50,568 bases of DNA, taken from positions 1 through 50,568 of the forward strand of contig JAPLEH010000011.1 of the NCBI GenBank assembly GCA_026391455.1. The letters are read 5' to 3'. The position numbers were made by a program, and so were the translations under genes. Positions within the stretch are counted from its first letter, which is position 1. Each line of letters opens with the position of its first letter. The notes under the pieces were generated by a model that saw only the letters and a program-made list of their open reading frames with translations, was not told the origin of the DNA and did not search any database. The stretch is from Bacteroidota bacterium. Its GTDB lineage: Bacteria; Bacteroidota; Bacteroidia; Chitinophagales; Chitinophagaceae. Below are positions 1 through 8,471 of the stretch, in pieces.

Positions 1-2
1 AT

Positions 3-220
3 GCGGAGAGGGACCCATGGGGTGAACAGGGATTCGATCCGCCACGGCGGAACAGGTTTAAGCCCTTTTCTTTAAAAAAAAAAGCTGATCATTTTTATGA
101 TCAGCTTTAATGCGGAGAAAGACCCATGGGGTGAACAGGGATTCGATCCGCCACGGCGGAACAGGTTTAAGCCCTTTTCTTTAAAAAAAAAAGCTGATCA
201 TTTTTATGATCAGCTTTAAT
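3..220 (-). repeat. Two 109-bp tandem repeats of tRNA-Ser 3' part plus terminator
   Basis: Units begin at 3, 112 and 221, an exact 109-bp spacing. The first two differ only at two bases (GG versus AA, near 10-11 and 119-120). The third start coincides with the 3' end of the intact tRNA-Ser. Read on the minus strand, each copy holds a GGGCTTAAACCTGT segment shared with the tRNA variable arm, an altered T-arm-like GATCGAATCCC, an acceptor-like CTCCGC end and then the same terminator hairpin. They lack the anticodon arm and 5' half, so they are tRNA remnants and not genes. The array may continue beyond the window start. It could come from repeated slippage or from integration/excision at the tRNA 3' end; which one cannot be told here. 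Confidence 0.85.
181..219 (-). terminator. Rho-independent terminator downstream of tRNA-Ser
   Basis: The palindrome AAAGCTGATCAT-TTTT-ATGATCAGCTTT is preceded on the plus strand by a run of ten A. On the minus strand this is a 12-bp stem followed by a T tract, directly after the tRNA 3' end. An identical copy lies at 72-110 in the neighbouring repeat unit. Confidence 0.85.
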
Positions 221-221
221 G

Positions 222-312
222 CGGAGAGGGAGGGATTCGAACCCTCGGTACAGGTTTAAGCCCGTACAACGGTTTAGCAAACCGGCCCTTTCGGCCACTC
301 AGGCACCTCTCC
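222..312 (-). tRNA. tRNA-Ser (anticodon GCU)
   Basis: The reverse complement folds as a class II tRNA. The acceptor GGAGAGG pairs with CCTCTCC, followed by a D-arm, an anticodon stem-loop with loop TTGCTAA (anticodon GCT), a long variable arm typical of tRNA-Ser, and the T-arm GAGGGTTCGAATCCCTC. The length is about 91 nt. CCA is not encoded. It reads AGC/AGU serine codons. It lies downstream of and co-directional with dnaA, separated by the dnaA terminator hairpin. Confidence 0.95.
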
Positions 313-352
313 TTACGGGGCAGCAAAAATAAAGATTAACCGGTATAAATCC

Positions 353-398
353 CAAAAAACAAATCCCAAATTCCGCGTTTTTGGAATTTGGGATTTGT
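353..398 (-). terminator. Terminator of dnaA
   Basis: A perfect 16-bp stem (359-374 with 383-398; left arm ACAAATCCCAAATTCC) has an 8-nt loop and is followed on the minus strand by a T-rich run. It lies 20 nt past the dnaA stop codon, so it should end dnaA transcription before the tRNA gene. Confidence 0.8.
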
Positions 399-417
399 CG
401 ATTTAAGTATTTTCCGA

Positions 418-1851
418 TTACATCGCCGCCAACTGCACTTTCTGTTGCAATTCCAGTACATTTTCCCGGAATACGCCATCCGTATCCATCAGGTCTTTTA
501 CCGTTTGGCAGGAGTGGATCACGGTGGTATGGTCGCGACCGCCAAAATGCTCCCCGATGGTTTTCAATGAATTCTTTGTAAAGGCCTTTGCCAGGTACAT
601 AGTAATCTGCCTGGCCTGCACAATCTCCCTCTTGCGGGTCTTTTGCAGCAGTTTGTCATACGACACATCAAAGTATTCACAAACCATCTTCTGAATGGTC
701 TCAATCGTGATTTCTTTGCTGGATGATTTTACAAAATTTCGTAACACTTTTTTAGCCAGATCCAGATCGATCTCTCTCCTGTTAAGCGAAGATTGTGCCA
801 ACAGTGAAATAAGCGCCCCTTCCAGTTCCCGGACATTGTTACTGATATTGTAGGCAATATATTTTACTACCTCCTTGGGCATTTCCAGCCCGTCATTTTT
901 CATCTTTTTCTCCAAAATCTCGATACGGGTCTCGTATTCCGGTACCTGCAGGTCGGCACTAAGGCCCCAGCGGAACCGGCTCAGGAGTCTTTCCTGTACC
1001 CCATCCAGATCTTTGGGCGATTTATCGGAAGTGAGTATAAGCTGTTTGTGTGACTGGTGCAGGTGATTGAAAATCGCAAAGAAAGCATCCTGCGATTTTT
1101 CCGCCTTGGCGAAAAACTGCACATCGTCTATGATCAGTACATCAATCAGCTGATAAAAATGGATGAAATCATTGATGGCATTGTTGCGGCTGTGGTCCAT
1201 GAACTGATTAATAAACTTCTCAGAACTCACATATAATACCACTTTATTGGGATGCAGCCTTTTTACCTCGTTGCCTATCGCCTGCGCCAGGTGCGTTTTA
1301 CCCAATCCCACACCGCCGTAAATCACAAGCGGATTAAAAGAGTTGGCACCGGGCTTTTCAGCCACCGTTTTACCAGCCCTGCGCGCTACCCGGTTGCAAT
1401 CACCTTCAATAAATGCCTCGAAGGTATAGATATGATTGAGCTGCGGGTCAATCTGCATTTTTTTCAGACCCGGAATTACAAAGGGATTCTTAACAGGGTT
1501 GTTTATGATTAATGGAAAATCCATTTCATTGTTTGAAAAAGTTTTAAACCCCTGGCCACTTACATCCATCGTCACAGGCTTGTTCTTACTGTTGCCACTG
1601 TCCACCATGATCCTGTATTCCAGCCGGGCATCTTTTCCCAATTCTCTCTTCAACGTCTTTGCCAATAAATTTACGTAATGTTCTTCCAGGTATTCGAAAA
1701 AGAATTGGCTGGGTACCTGTATCACCAGTACATTGTTCTTTAATGATACCGGATGGATAGGTTCGAACCAGGTTTTATAGTGCTGCCATTCAACGATGTC
1801 CCTGATGATCTTTAAACAATTGGTCCAGATTTTTTCAGCGTTCTTATCCAT
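418..1851 (-). CDS. dnaA: Chromosomal replication initiator DnaA
   Basis: DnaA is the AAA+ ATPase that binds DnaA boxes and opens the replication origin. At 477 residues it has the usual length. Domain I is at about 1-85, followed by a short linker. The AAA+ core has Walker A GGVGLGKT (179-186) and Walker B LIIDDVQ (239-245). The C-terminal DNA-binding helix-turn-helix carries the family signature GGRDHTTVIHS (437-447). The start at 1851 gives MDKNAEKIW, matching the typical DnaA N-terminus. The nearest upstream gene is the 5'-nucleotidase pair on the same strand, not dnaN. The 137-bp upstream spacer shows no cluster of DnaA boxes, so the origin is probably not immediately here. Confidence 0.98.
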   Translation of the reverse strand: MDKNAEKIWTNCLKIIRDIVEWQHYKTWFEPIHPVSLKNNVLVIQVPSQFFFEYLEEHYVNLLAKTLKRELGKDARLEYRIMVDSGNSKNKPVTMDVSGQGFKTFSNNEMDFPLIINNPVKNPFVIPGLKKMQIDPQLNHIYTFEAFIEGDCNRVARRAGKTVAEKPGANSFNPLVIYGGVGLGKTHLAQAIGNEVKRLHPNKVVLYVSSEKFINQFMDHSRNNAINDFIHFYQLIDVLIIDDVQFFAKAEKSQDAFFAIFNHLHQSHKQLILTSDKSPKDLDGVQERLLSRFRWGLSADLQVPEYETRIEILEKKMKNDGLEMPKEVVKYIAYNISNNVRELEGALISLLAQSSLNRREIDLDLAKKVLRNFVKSSSKEITIETIQKMVCEYFDVSYDKLLQKTRKREIVQARQITMYLAKAFTKNSLKTIGEHFGGRDHTTVIHSCQTVKDLMDTDGVFRENVLELQQKVQLAAM

Positions 1852-1988
1852 CAGATTAGTAAGCAGTTTATGTCGGGTTAACTATAGTCTTTCTTTCTTA
1901 AAAGTCCAAAAAAAATCTTCACACAATGTCAGTAAAAAAAGTTGGACAGGACGGCGAATATCACCATTTCTTTTTTAAAAAAAAATTT

Positions 1989-2924
1989 TTAATCCCCTGT
2001 TTTTTGTGAAACAGAAATATTGTGATTTTTCGACAGTTTTTTGCCGGAAAATTTGGAAAATTCAAAATCAAGTCTGCCTAAAATAATCCCTGCAAACCCC
2101 ACCTGATTTACAATCACGGAATCTCCTTTTTTATTCGTATATTCTACGGGATTGTCCAGGAAAGTATGTGTGTGCCCCCCAATGATCAGATCAATATTTT
2201 CTGATTCTTTGGCCAGCACTTCATCGCTTACTTTATTATCCTTATACTGGTATCCGAGATGAGATAAACAGATGATCATATCGCATCCTTCTTCTTTCTT
2301 CAATACTGAGGCCGTTTCGTTGGCTTTTTGTACCGGATCCAGGTATTTGGTTGCGCCAAATAAAGCATCCGGAATCAGGCCCCGGCCTTCAATGCTCACA
2401 CCTAATACACCGATCTTCAATTTCCCTTTTTTGAATACTTTATAGGGCTTTGTTTTATATTCCATAGGGGTTCCCGTAAAATCGTAATTGGCCACCAACA
2501 TGGGAAAGTTGGCATGTCGGGTGATCTGCATCGCCAGGTTTTCCATACCGGCATCAAAATCATGATTTCCGATCGTACAGGCATCATAATTCATACTGCT
2601 CATGGCTTTGATTTCAGGCTCTCCCTTGTAAATATTAAAATAAGGAGTTCCCTGAAAAATATCGCCCGCATCCAGCAGCAATACCTGTTCTTCTTCAGCA
2701 CGTATTTTTTGAATAAGTGCCGAACGGGCCGCTACCCCGCCCAGTCCCTGGTTACGGCCGCCATCCATGGGAAATGGATCGAGCCGGCTATGCGTATCAT
2801 TGGTATGAAGAATCGTAAGCTTATATGGATTCAGGTAATCAGCCGCTTCTGCCAGTGCCGGGCCAGCAATAAGGGCCCCGGCCGATAAGGCCGCCTGCCG
2901 GATGAATGATTTTCTATTGAGCAT
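1989..2924 (-). CDS. 5'-nucleotidase, metallophosphatase half
   Basis: This is the N-terminal catalytic half of a UshA-like 5'-nucleotidase. It should hydrolyse nucleotide phosphates outside the cytoplasm using two metal ions. Metal ligands visible are TNDTH (41-45), DAGDIFQG (D88), GNHDFD (N120, H121), a later LSHLG and GGHTHT. The N-terminus NRKSFIRQ plus a hydrophobic run resembles a Tat signal peptide. The start at 2924 (MLNRKSF) is preferred over the ATG at 2942, which adds six residues ahead of the signal. It overlaps the upstream gene by 11 nt, which implies translational coupling. It ends soon after the catalytic domain; the nucleotide-recognition domain is encoded by that upstream gene. 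Confidence 0.9.
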   Translation of the reverse strand: MLNRKSFIRQAALSAGALIAGPALAEAADYLNPYKLTILHTNDTHSRLDPFPMDGGRNQGLGGVAARSALIQKIRAEEEQVLLLDAGDIFQGTPYFNIYKGEPEIKAMSSMNYDACTIGNHDFDAGMENLAMQITRHANFPMLVANYDFTGTPMEYKTKPYKVFKKGKLKIGVLGVSIEGRGLIPDALFGATKYLDPVQKANETASVLKKEEGCDMIICLSHLGYQYKDNKVSDEVLAKESENIDLIIGGHTHTFLDNPVEYTNKKGDSVIVNQVGFAGIILGRLDFEFSKFSGKKLSKNHNISVSQKTGD

Positions 2925-3666
2925 TGGTAACCCTGTTTTCAATATTTGCTGTAATATTTTTACCCTGTACTTTCAGTTTTTTGATATAATCAAACACCGC
3001 ATCCCGCATCAGGTAGCCATTGGATATCTGCGGTATGGTACGCAGCATATCAGCATTATCTCCGCCATTGGCAATAAAATCAGAATTGACAATCGTATAA
3101 ATCTTCTCCGGATCGAGTGGCTTTCCACCCACCAAAACATTAATGGCCTTTTTATCTTGTAGCTGCATAGTAATACCGGCACAGGGCCAGCCACCTTTGC
3201 CGGCAGTGAGATTCAGAAATTGCTGCAATACATCTCCCTTTATTTTCTGAATAATGAGAATATTATCAAAGGGCATCAGTTCAAATACCTTGCCCGTTGT
3301 CACTTCGCCTTTGGGTAATTGGGTGAGACGGATACCACCGAAATTGATGAATGCTGCATCCACGGGTGTATTATACTTTTCTGCCGCCATTGTAAACATG
3401 GCATCTGCCATAAAATTGCCCAGCCTGCTTTCCGGCTGTGCTTTATCCATACTTTCATCTACTATTCCCACCACACTGTTCATAGTCCTATTTACATTGG
3501 AACGGTAGGGTTCCAGAAACTGGTTAACAGCACTGTCTTTAGTTGCTGCATCATTGATTCGGTATGATTTGTATTGAAGCGTCTGGCTCTGGTAGGTAGT
3601 GTTACAGGAAGTACCGGCCAATAGCCACAGAAGGATTACAGGGGCAAACAGGGTGTGTCTTTTCAT
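2914..3666 (-). CDS. 5'-nucleotidase C-terminal domain lipoprotein
   Basis: This 250-residue protein corresponds to the 5'-nucleotidase C-terminal domain, which provides the substrate-binding cleft in UshA-type enzymes. Family-like motifs include SRLGNFMADAM, FGGIR and NSDFIANGGD. The N-terminus ends LLAGTSC, a lipobox with Cys21, so it is probably a lipoprotein. It has no metallophosphatase motifs. The next gene, overlapping its 3' end by 11 nt, supplies those. The two together add up to the length of a normal one-chain enzyme (about 560 residues), but in reversed gene order (C-domain first). Confidence 0.88.
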   Translation of the reverse strand: MKRHTLFAPVILLWLLAGTSCNTTYQSQTLQYKSYRINDAATKDSAVNQFLEPYRSNVNRTMNSVVGIVDESMDKAQPESRLGNFMADAMFTMAAEKYNTPVDAAFINFGGIRLTQLPKGEVTTGKVFELMPFDNILIIQKIKGDVLQQFLNLTAGKGGWPCAGITMQLQDKKAINVLVGGKPLDPEKIYTIVNSDFIANGGDNADMLRTIPQISNGYLMRDAVFDYIKKLKVQGKNITANIENRVTNAQ

Positions 3667-3786
3667 AACCAGTGATCTCGTTTGAAGGTATTACTAATTT
3701 ATTGCTGCAACAAGGATTTGTAAAATTTAAATGAAATTTTTTCTTTGCATCTTTGCACCAACATTTCAGGATAAATACCTGACGAT

Positions 3787-5391
3787 ATGCAAAAAAATAT
3801 TATATTAAAGCTTTCTCCTGCTGAAGCAGCAAACGAACAATTGGTCATTGACTATATTGCCCGTACAGAAGGGGTGCCGCAAACGTTTGTCACCGGTTAT
3901 TACATCAACAGGCATTCTATCGATGCCCGCGGCAGACAACCCATTGTACAACTTTCGCTTACCGTTACAATCCGGGAACCATTTATTCCGCGACTGGTAA
4001 TGCCGTTCTCATTTCAACAGGTAGCCAATGCACCCAAGCGGGTGGTGATCGTTGGAGCCGGCCCGGCCGGATTATTTGCCGCGCTTTCATTGCTGGAAGC
4101 AGGCATCCGCCCCATCATACTCGAAAGAGGTAAGGATGTAAGGGCCCGCCGTCGCGATCTGGCCATGCTCAATAAGGAAGGTGAAGTAAATCCTGAAAGC
4201 AATTACTGCTTTGGCGAAGGCGGAGCCGGTACATACAGTGATGGGAAATTGTATACCCGCAGCAGCAAGAGAGGTAATATCAGCCGGATACTTCAATTAT
4301 TTGTTCATTTTGGCGCAGAAGAAAAAATACTATACGAAGCACATCCCCATATTGGTACCAATAAACTCCCGCAGATCATCACCGCCATGCGGCAACAGAT
4401 CACCGAATGTGGCGGTGAATTCCTGTTTGAAAAAAAGGTGACTGCACTTTGTATCGATAAAGGATCCGTAACGGGTGTAAGAACTGCAGATGGTCAGCGC
4501 TTCGATGCAGATGCCGTAATACTGGCAACAGGACATTCTGCCCGGGACGTTTTTGAAATGCTGGTGGCACAGGGAATAAACACAGCAGCCAAACCTTTTG
4601 CCCTGGGCGTACGGGTGGAACACCCGCAATCTATCATCGACAGTGCCCAATACCATTGCAGTACCCGGGGTGACTTTTTACCCCCTGCCGCCTATAGCTG
4701 GGTGGAGCAGGTAAATGGAAAAGGCGTTTTTTCCTTTTGTATGTGTCCCGGTGGTATCATTGCGCCGGCGGCTACTTCGCCAGGTGAACTGGTGGTAAAT
4801 GGCTGGAGCCCCTCCAAAAGAAACAATGCATTTGCCAACAGTGGCATTGTGGTATCTGTAGATGAAAAAGATGCGTTCGCTTATTTTAAAAAAGAAAAGA
4901 ATAAAAAAAATAGCCCTGCGATAACGGATCCCTCCGACCCCCTGTTGCTAATGAAATTTCAACAGGCGGTGGAACAAAATGCATTTCTTGCCGGTGGCGG
5001 AAAGTTTGTAGCTCCGGCCCAACGATTAGTAGATTTTACCCTTAATAAATTATCCGCCGATCTTCCCGCCTGCTCCTACCTGCCGGGTATACATAGCACC
5101 CACTTACAGGGTGTATTGCCCGGATTTGTTTATCAGTCATTACAACAAGGATTTTTAGCATATGGTAAAAAGATGAAACCTTATTTTACCAATGAAGCCG
5201 TAGTAGTCGCTACTGAATCACGAACTTCTTCACCGGTACGCATTCCGAGAGACCCCCAAACCTTACAACATCCGCAACTTAACCAGCTTTATCCCTGCGG
5301 AGAAGGGGCCGGTTATGCCGGCGGAATCGTAAGTGCGGCGATGGATGGGGAGAAAGTGGCTGATAGGATAAGAGTTTGTTTTGGGAAATAA
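3787..5391 (+). CDS. FAD-dependent oxidoreductase (COG2509-type)
   Basis: A 534-residue predicted cytoplasmic flavoprotein. The Rossmann FAD-binding motif GAGPAG lies at 90-95, with the acidic strand end ILERG near 111-115. A second FAD contact region GEGAGYAGGI lies near the C-terminus, as in COG2509 'uncharacterised FAD-dependent dehydrogenases'. The roughly 80-residue segment before the Rossmann fold is also typical of that family. The substrate is unknown. It is monocistronic, with the T9SS gene convergent downstream. A TTTGCA-ending -7-like box lies near 3748-3755, but no clear -33 was seen. Confidence 0.85.
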   Translation: MQKNIILKLSPAEAANEQLVIDYIARTEGVPQTFVTGYYINRHSIDARGRQPIVQLSLTVTIREPFIPRLVMPFSFQQVANAPKRVVIVGAGPAGLFAALSLLEAGIRPIILERGKDVRARRRDLAMLNKEGEVNPESNYCFGEGGAGTYSDGKLYTRSSKRGNISRILQLFVHFGAEEKILYEAHPHIGTNKLPQIITAMRQQITECGGEFLFEKKVTALCIDKGSVTGVRTADGQRFDADAVILATGHSARDVFEMLVAQGINTAAKPFALGVRVEHPQSIIDSAQYHCSTRGDFLPPAAYSWVEQVNGKGVFSFCMCPGGIIAPAATSPGELVVNGWSPSKRNNAFANSGIVVSVDEKDAFAYFKKEKNKKNSPAITDPSDPLLLMKFQQAVEQNAFLAGGGKFVAPAQRLVDFTLNKLSADLPACSYLPGIHSTHLQGVLPGFVYQSLQQGFLAYGKKMKPYFTNEAVVVATESRTSSPVRIPRDPQTLQHPQLNQLYPCGEGAGYAGGIVSAAMDGEKVADRIRVCFGK

Positions 5392-5579
5392 GCGGCGAGA
5401 TGCAAGATACAAGCTGCGAGCTACGAGCTAACAGCCAGCCCAAAAGAAGGCAAGCCTCTTTTGGGTGAACAACCAACTGTCATCCGCGAACTGTATTCAA
5501 CCTATGTAACTTATGTAACCTCTTGAACTTCTTCAACCTCTTAAACCTTTTGAACCTTTTGAACCTCTTAAACTTTCTC
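5392..5579. repeat. Low-complexity intergenic word repeats
   Basis: Between two convergent genes lie two word-like repeats. At 5391-5435 units of the GCTGCGAGCTACGAGCTA type recur. At about 5521-5577 there are six or more 9-bp units of the TTGAACCTT/TTAAACCTC type. No ORF or clear terminator was seen. Similar low-complexity spacers occur elsewhere in this window with different words. Confidence 0.7.
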
Positions 5580-7109
5580 TCATCTCTTCACCACCGGAAA
5601 ACTCTTTTGCATACCATTCACATTGCTGATTTTCACAAAATACTGACCACTTGGAAGGGCATGAATATCGGCCTGGAATAAGGATGTGTTGGCATTCACG
5701 GTCCACCTGCCATATTCTCTGCCATCTGTGGCAAAGATGGATACGGTACCATTCATTCTTTCGCCATCGAAATTAATATTGATCTTATCGGTAGCGGGAT
5801 TGGGATACAGATTTACACCAGCGGCTCCACAGTTATTTTTTGCAAAGAGAATTCCGGAATAATAAAATCCGCCGTCGTTCATAATTGCTTTTACGCGGTA
5901 ATAGGCAGACGATTTAAAATTCTTATCTGTATAGGCGAAGTTGGCTGTCTGACCACCAGCGAAAGTGGCAACGTTTGTATAATTTTCACGATTGATGGAT
6001 TTTTCCAACTGGTATTCTTTTACGCGCAGGTAATCATCATCGGTCCATTGTACCAATTGTTCGCAATTTTTGGTTTGAACACTGGCGTTAATGAATTTCA
6101 CATCCAGTACCAGATCAGTATGGAAGATGCCCGGTGCAGAAGCGAGATCCATACCACCATTGGCATTATTGGTAGTGGTGGGATAATAAGTACTGTTCGT
6201 GAAGTTCAATACTTGCGCACTGGTGGTGGCGGTTACATCGTTGCCCATCAGCGCATAGCCATACACTTTCTGCAATGCGCCGATACCCAAGTCGCTGAAA
6301 CGAATAAACACCCCTTTAATAGCCTGTGCGGGCACCACTGAAAACGGACGAAGTGTATTATCTGAAGCATCCTTACGCATTACATAAGTGGATGCATTCG
6401 TAATAGCAGCTCCATATGCCGAAGCGGGCACCGACAATACCGATCCGAATGCAGTGGGGTTGCCATTAGCATCGATAGCAGTAATGGGAGCTATCTTGAA
6501 GGGATCATTACCACCTCTCTCGGTTATAACAAAACCGGCAGATGAAGTGGCGGTGGTGGAAATACCCGCCTTATATACAAAATCGACGCGCTCAATATTA
6601 TTGAACGTAAGGTCAGAACCGGAATCATTGTTGAAAACATTATCACTGCCGCGGTTGATGAATCCGTCTTTCATTACCTTCTCCATAAAATTAAAGTTGG
6701 ACACCTGGGGGAAGGCCACCGGGAAAGGCATCTGAAAAGTAGTGTTATCAATAGTAGCATTGCCCTGGCAATAGATATGTTGTTTATTGCCATTGGTGGG
6801 CTCAGAAGCATTGGCTACTCTTCTTACTATAATGGTATCGAATCCGCGAAACTGTAAATAGGTTTTACCCGTGAGACTGAAACTGTTGATGCTCACATTA
6901 CCGTTATTATTATAACGTACGTTGTAGCTGTTGCCGGGAAGCACACCATTTACGCTACCGCTATGCGCAGCTATAGCCTGTGTGGCCGTACCACCGGATA
7001 CAGTAATGGTCGAAACCGTGGAAACAGAATTGATCGCAACTTGTGCACGGGTTATGCACGGAAGTATTACGAGGGCTGTCACAATGGACAATACGGAGTA
7101 AGTTTTCAT
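5580..7109 (-). CDS. Secreted protein with T9SS sorting domain
   Basis: A 509-residue protein with an N-terminal signal peptide (ends ITRAQ, about residue 22). The main body, rich in Ser, Thr, Asn and Gly, is of unknown function and probably beta-rich. A fibronectin-like segment precedes a C-terminal sorting domain beginning NLYPNPATDKI, with the YFVKI and final FPVVKR strands. That tail is the type A signal for the type IX secretion system, which exports proteins across the outer membrane and attaches them to the surface or releases them. No catalytic motif was recognised. The convergent neighbour is the COG2509 gene; the upstream spacer is AT-rich. Confidence 0.85.
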   Translation of the reverse strand: MKTYSVLSIVTALVILPCITRAQVAINSVSTVSTITVSGGTATQAIAAHSGSVNGVLPGNSYNVRYNNNGNVSINSFSLTGKTYLQFRGFDTIIVRRVANASEPTNGNKQHIYCQGNATIDNTTFQMPFPVAFPQVSNFNFMEKVMKDGFINRGSDNVFNNDSGSDLTFNNIERVDFVYKAGISTTATSSAGFVITERGGNDPFKIAPITAIDANGNPTAFGSVLSVPASAYGAAITNASTYVMRKDASDNTLRPFSVVPAQAIKGVFIRFSDLGIGALQKVYGYALMGNDVTATTSAQVLNFTNSTYYPTTTNNANGGMDLASAPGIFHTDLVLDVKFINASVQTKNCEQLVQWTDDDYLRVKEYQLEKSINRENYTNVATFAGGQTANFAYTDKNFKSSAYYRVKAIMNDGGFYYSGILFAKNNCGAAGVNLYPNPATDKININFDGERMNGTVSIFATDGREYGRWTVNANTSLFQADIHALPSGQYFVKISNVNGMQKSFPVVKR

Positions 7110-7515
7110 GAAGTAGGGATTTAACTACGACAAACCTAGTAAGTATTTTTAGCTACGTATATAGCAAAACCACTTTTTTGAAATGAAAAATTACTAAGTA
7201 ATATTACGATAAAAATTTATATGACTTTGTTTCCCAGTCATTTAAGAATAGTATAGTAAATATCCCATACAAAGGCCGATTGGTGTTTTCCTGAAAACTG
7301 ACGTCTCCGTGCTAACCCGAACCCGTGAAAAATCTGCAAATCTACCCGCAGAGGCCGGCTTTGAATGCACGGATACTTACTATTTGGGTATCTGGTTGAA
7401 ATACCCGGGTATTTGGCGGATATACGATGCATTTCACAACCCTAAACAGCCAGTTCGCCGGAAAAAGTAAACCAATCCGCGCTGGATACTAATTTTACAT
7501 ACCAAATCAGTTGCA
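7110..7515. promoter_or_regulatory. Intergenic region with GGGTAT palindrome
   Basis: This 406-bp spacer separates divergent genes. It contains a perfect 16-bp palindrome, AAATACCCGGGTATTT (7399-7414), plus a further GGGTAT half-site at 7386-7391. Palindromes of this kind suit a dimeric regulator of NarL/LuxR type; that is inference. A -7-like TAATTTTA lies at 7490-7497, about 20 nt before the ABC transporter start. A 64-codon open frame here has no recognisable features. Confidence 0.4.
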
Positions 7516-8442
7516 ATGAATATTCTTGAACTACAGCATCTTAAAAAATACTTCGCCTCACAAAAGGCCGTGGATGATATCAGTCTTACGGCAGTACAGG
7601 GGCAGATCTTCGGGCTTCTTGGACCCAATGGGGCCGGCAAAACCACATTGATACGGATGATAACCGGTATATTTTATCCGGATGAAGGCCAGATTTTCTT
7701 TGATGGCAAAAAATTCGACCCTATCAATGATGTAGGGGCTATCGGCTATATGCCCGAGGAAAGAGGATTGTATAAGAAGATGAAGATCGGGGAACAAACC
7801 ATGTACCTCGCCCAGCTAAAGGGACTGAGCCGTAAAGATGCCATGGCACGTATTAAAGAATGGTTCATCCGTTTTGAAATGGAAAGCTGGTGGAATAAAA
7901 AAGTGGAAGACCTGTCGAAGGGTATGAGTCAGAAATTGCAATTCGTAACCACGGTGGTGCATCATCCCAAACTTATTATTCTGGATGAACCCTTCAGTGG
8001 CCTCGATCCCGTGAACAGCAACCTGATCAAAGACGAAATATTTAATCTGGCCAAAAACGGTACCACGGTCATCTTCAGCACCCACCGTATGGAGCAGGTG
8101 GAAGAGATTTGTGACCATATTGTATTGGTAAATAAAGGAAAGAAGATCCTGGATGGTTCAGTAAAACAAGTGAAACAGGATTTTAAAGAACATCTTTTCA
8201 GTATTGGCACCGATGCTATGCCGGAGCTTACCGACCATGCGCCATTTTCCATAACCGGCCAAAAGGACAATACTTATATCGTAAAAATAAAAGAAGGTAA
8301 AAAGCCCGGAGAAATTTTACAATTCCTTTTACAGCAGGGGGCAGACATACAATCTTTCAATGAAATATTGCCTTCGCTCAATGAAATTTTCATCCGGCAG
8401 GTAGGCAATACACCGGCTGCCCGCCAGTTTGAAACCATTTAA
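7516..8442 (+). CDS. ABC transporter ATP-binding protein (ABC-2 / NatA-like)
   Basis: A 308-residue ATPase subunit. Walker A GPNGAGKT (36-43), Walker B LIILDEP (153-159) and the H-loop STHR (H190) are intact. The signature motif reads LSKGMSQK (133-140), the variant common in NatA-type exporters, in place of LSGGQ. A C-terminal extension of about 100 residues follows the ATPase core. It is encoded 29 bp upstream of the permease gene and should act with it. It is most like sodium- or drug-export ABC-2 systems; the substrate cannot be told from sequence. Confidence 0.93.
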   Translation: MNILELQHLKKYFASQKAVDDISLTAVQGQIFGLLGPNGAGKTTLIRMITGIFYPDEGQIFFDGKKFDPINDVGAIGYMPEERGLYKKMKIGEQTMYLAQLKGLSRKDAMARIKEWFIRFEMESWWNKKVEDLSKGMSQKLQFVTTVVHHPKLIILDEPFSGLDPVNSNLIKDEIFNLAKNGTTVIFSTHRMEQVEEICDHIVLVNKGKKILDGSVKQVKQDFKEHLFSIGTDAMPELTDHAPFSITGQKDNTYIVKIKEGKKPGEILQFLLQQGADIQSFNEILPSLNEIFIRQVGNTPAARQFETI

Positions 8443-8471
8443 TATATACAACACACAAAATCACTCCTGCT

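Noticed and set aside
3-220. CRISPR array
   Set aside because: Only two adjacent 109-bp units without spacers, and the unit is a tRNA fragment with a terminator.
1852-1988. oriC next to dnaA
   Set aside because: AT-rich, but no cluster of TTATCCACA-type boxes; dnaN is also absent.
7238-7432. 64-codon minus-strand gene
   Set aside because: It crosses the 16-bp palindrome, has unusual Arg/Tyr/Pro/Ser content and no start signal.
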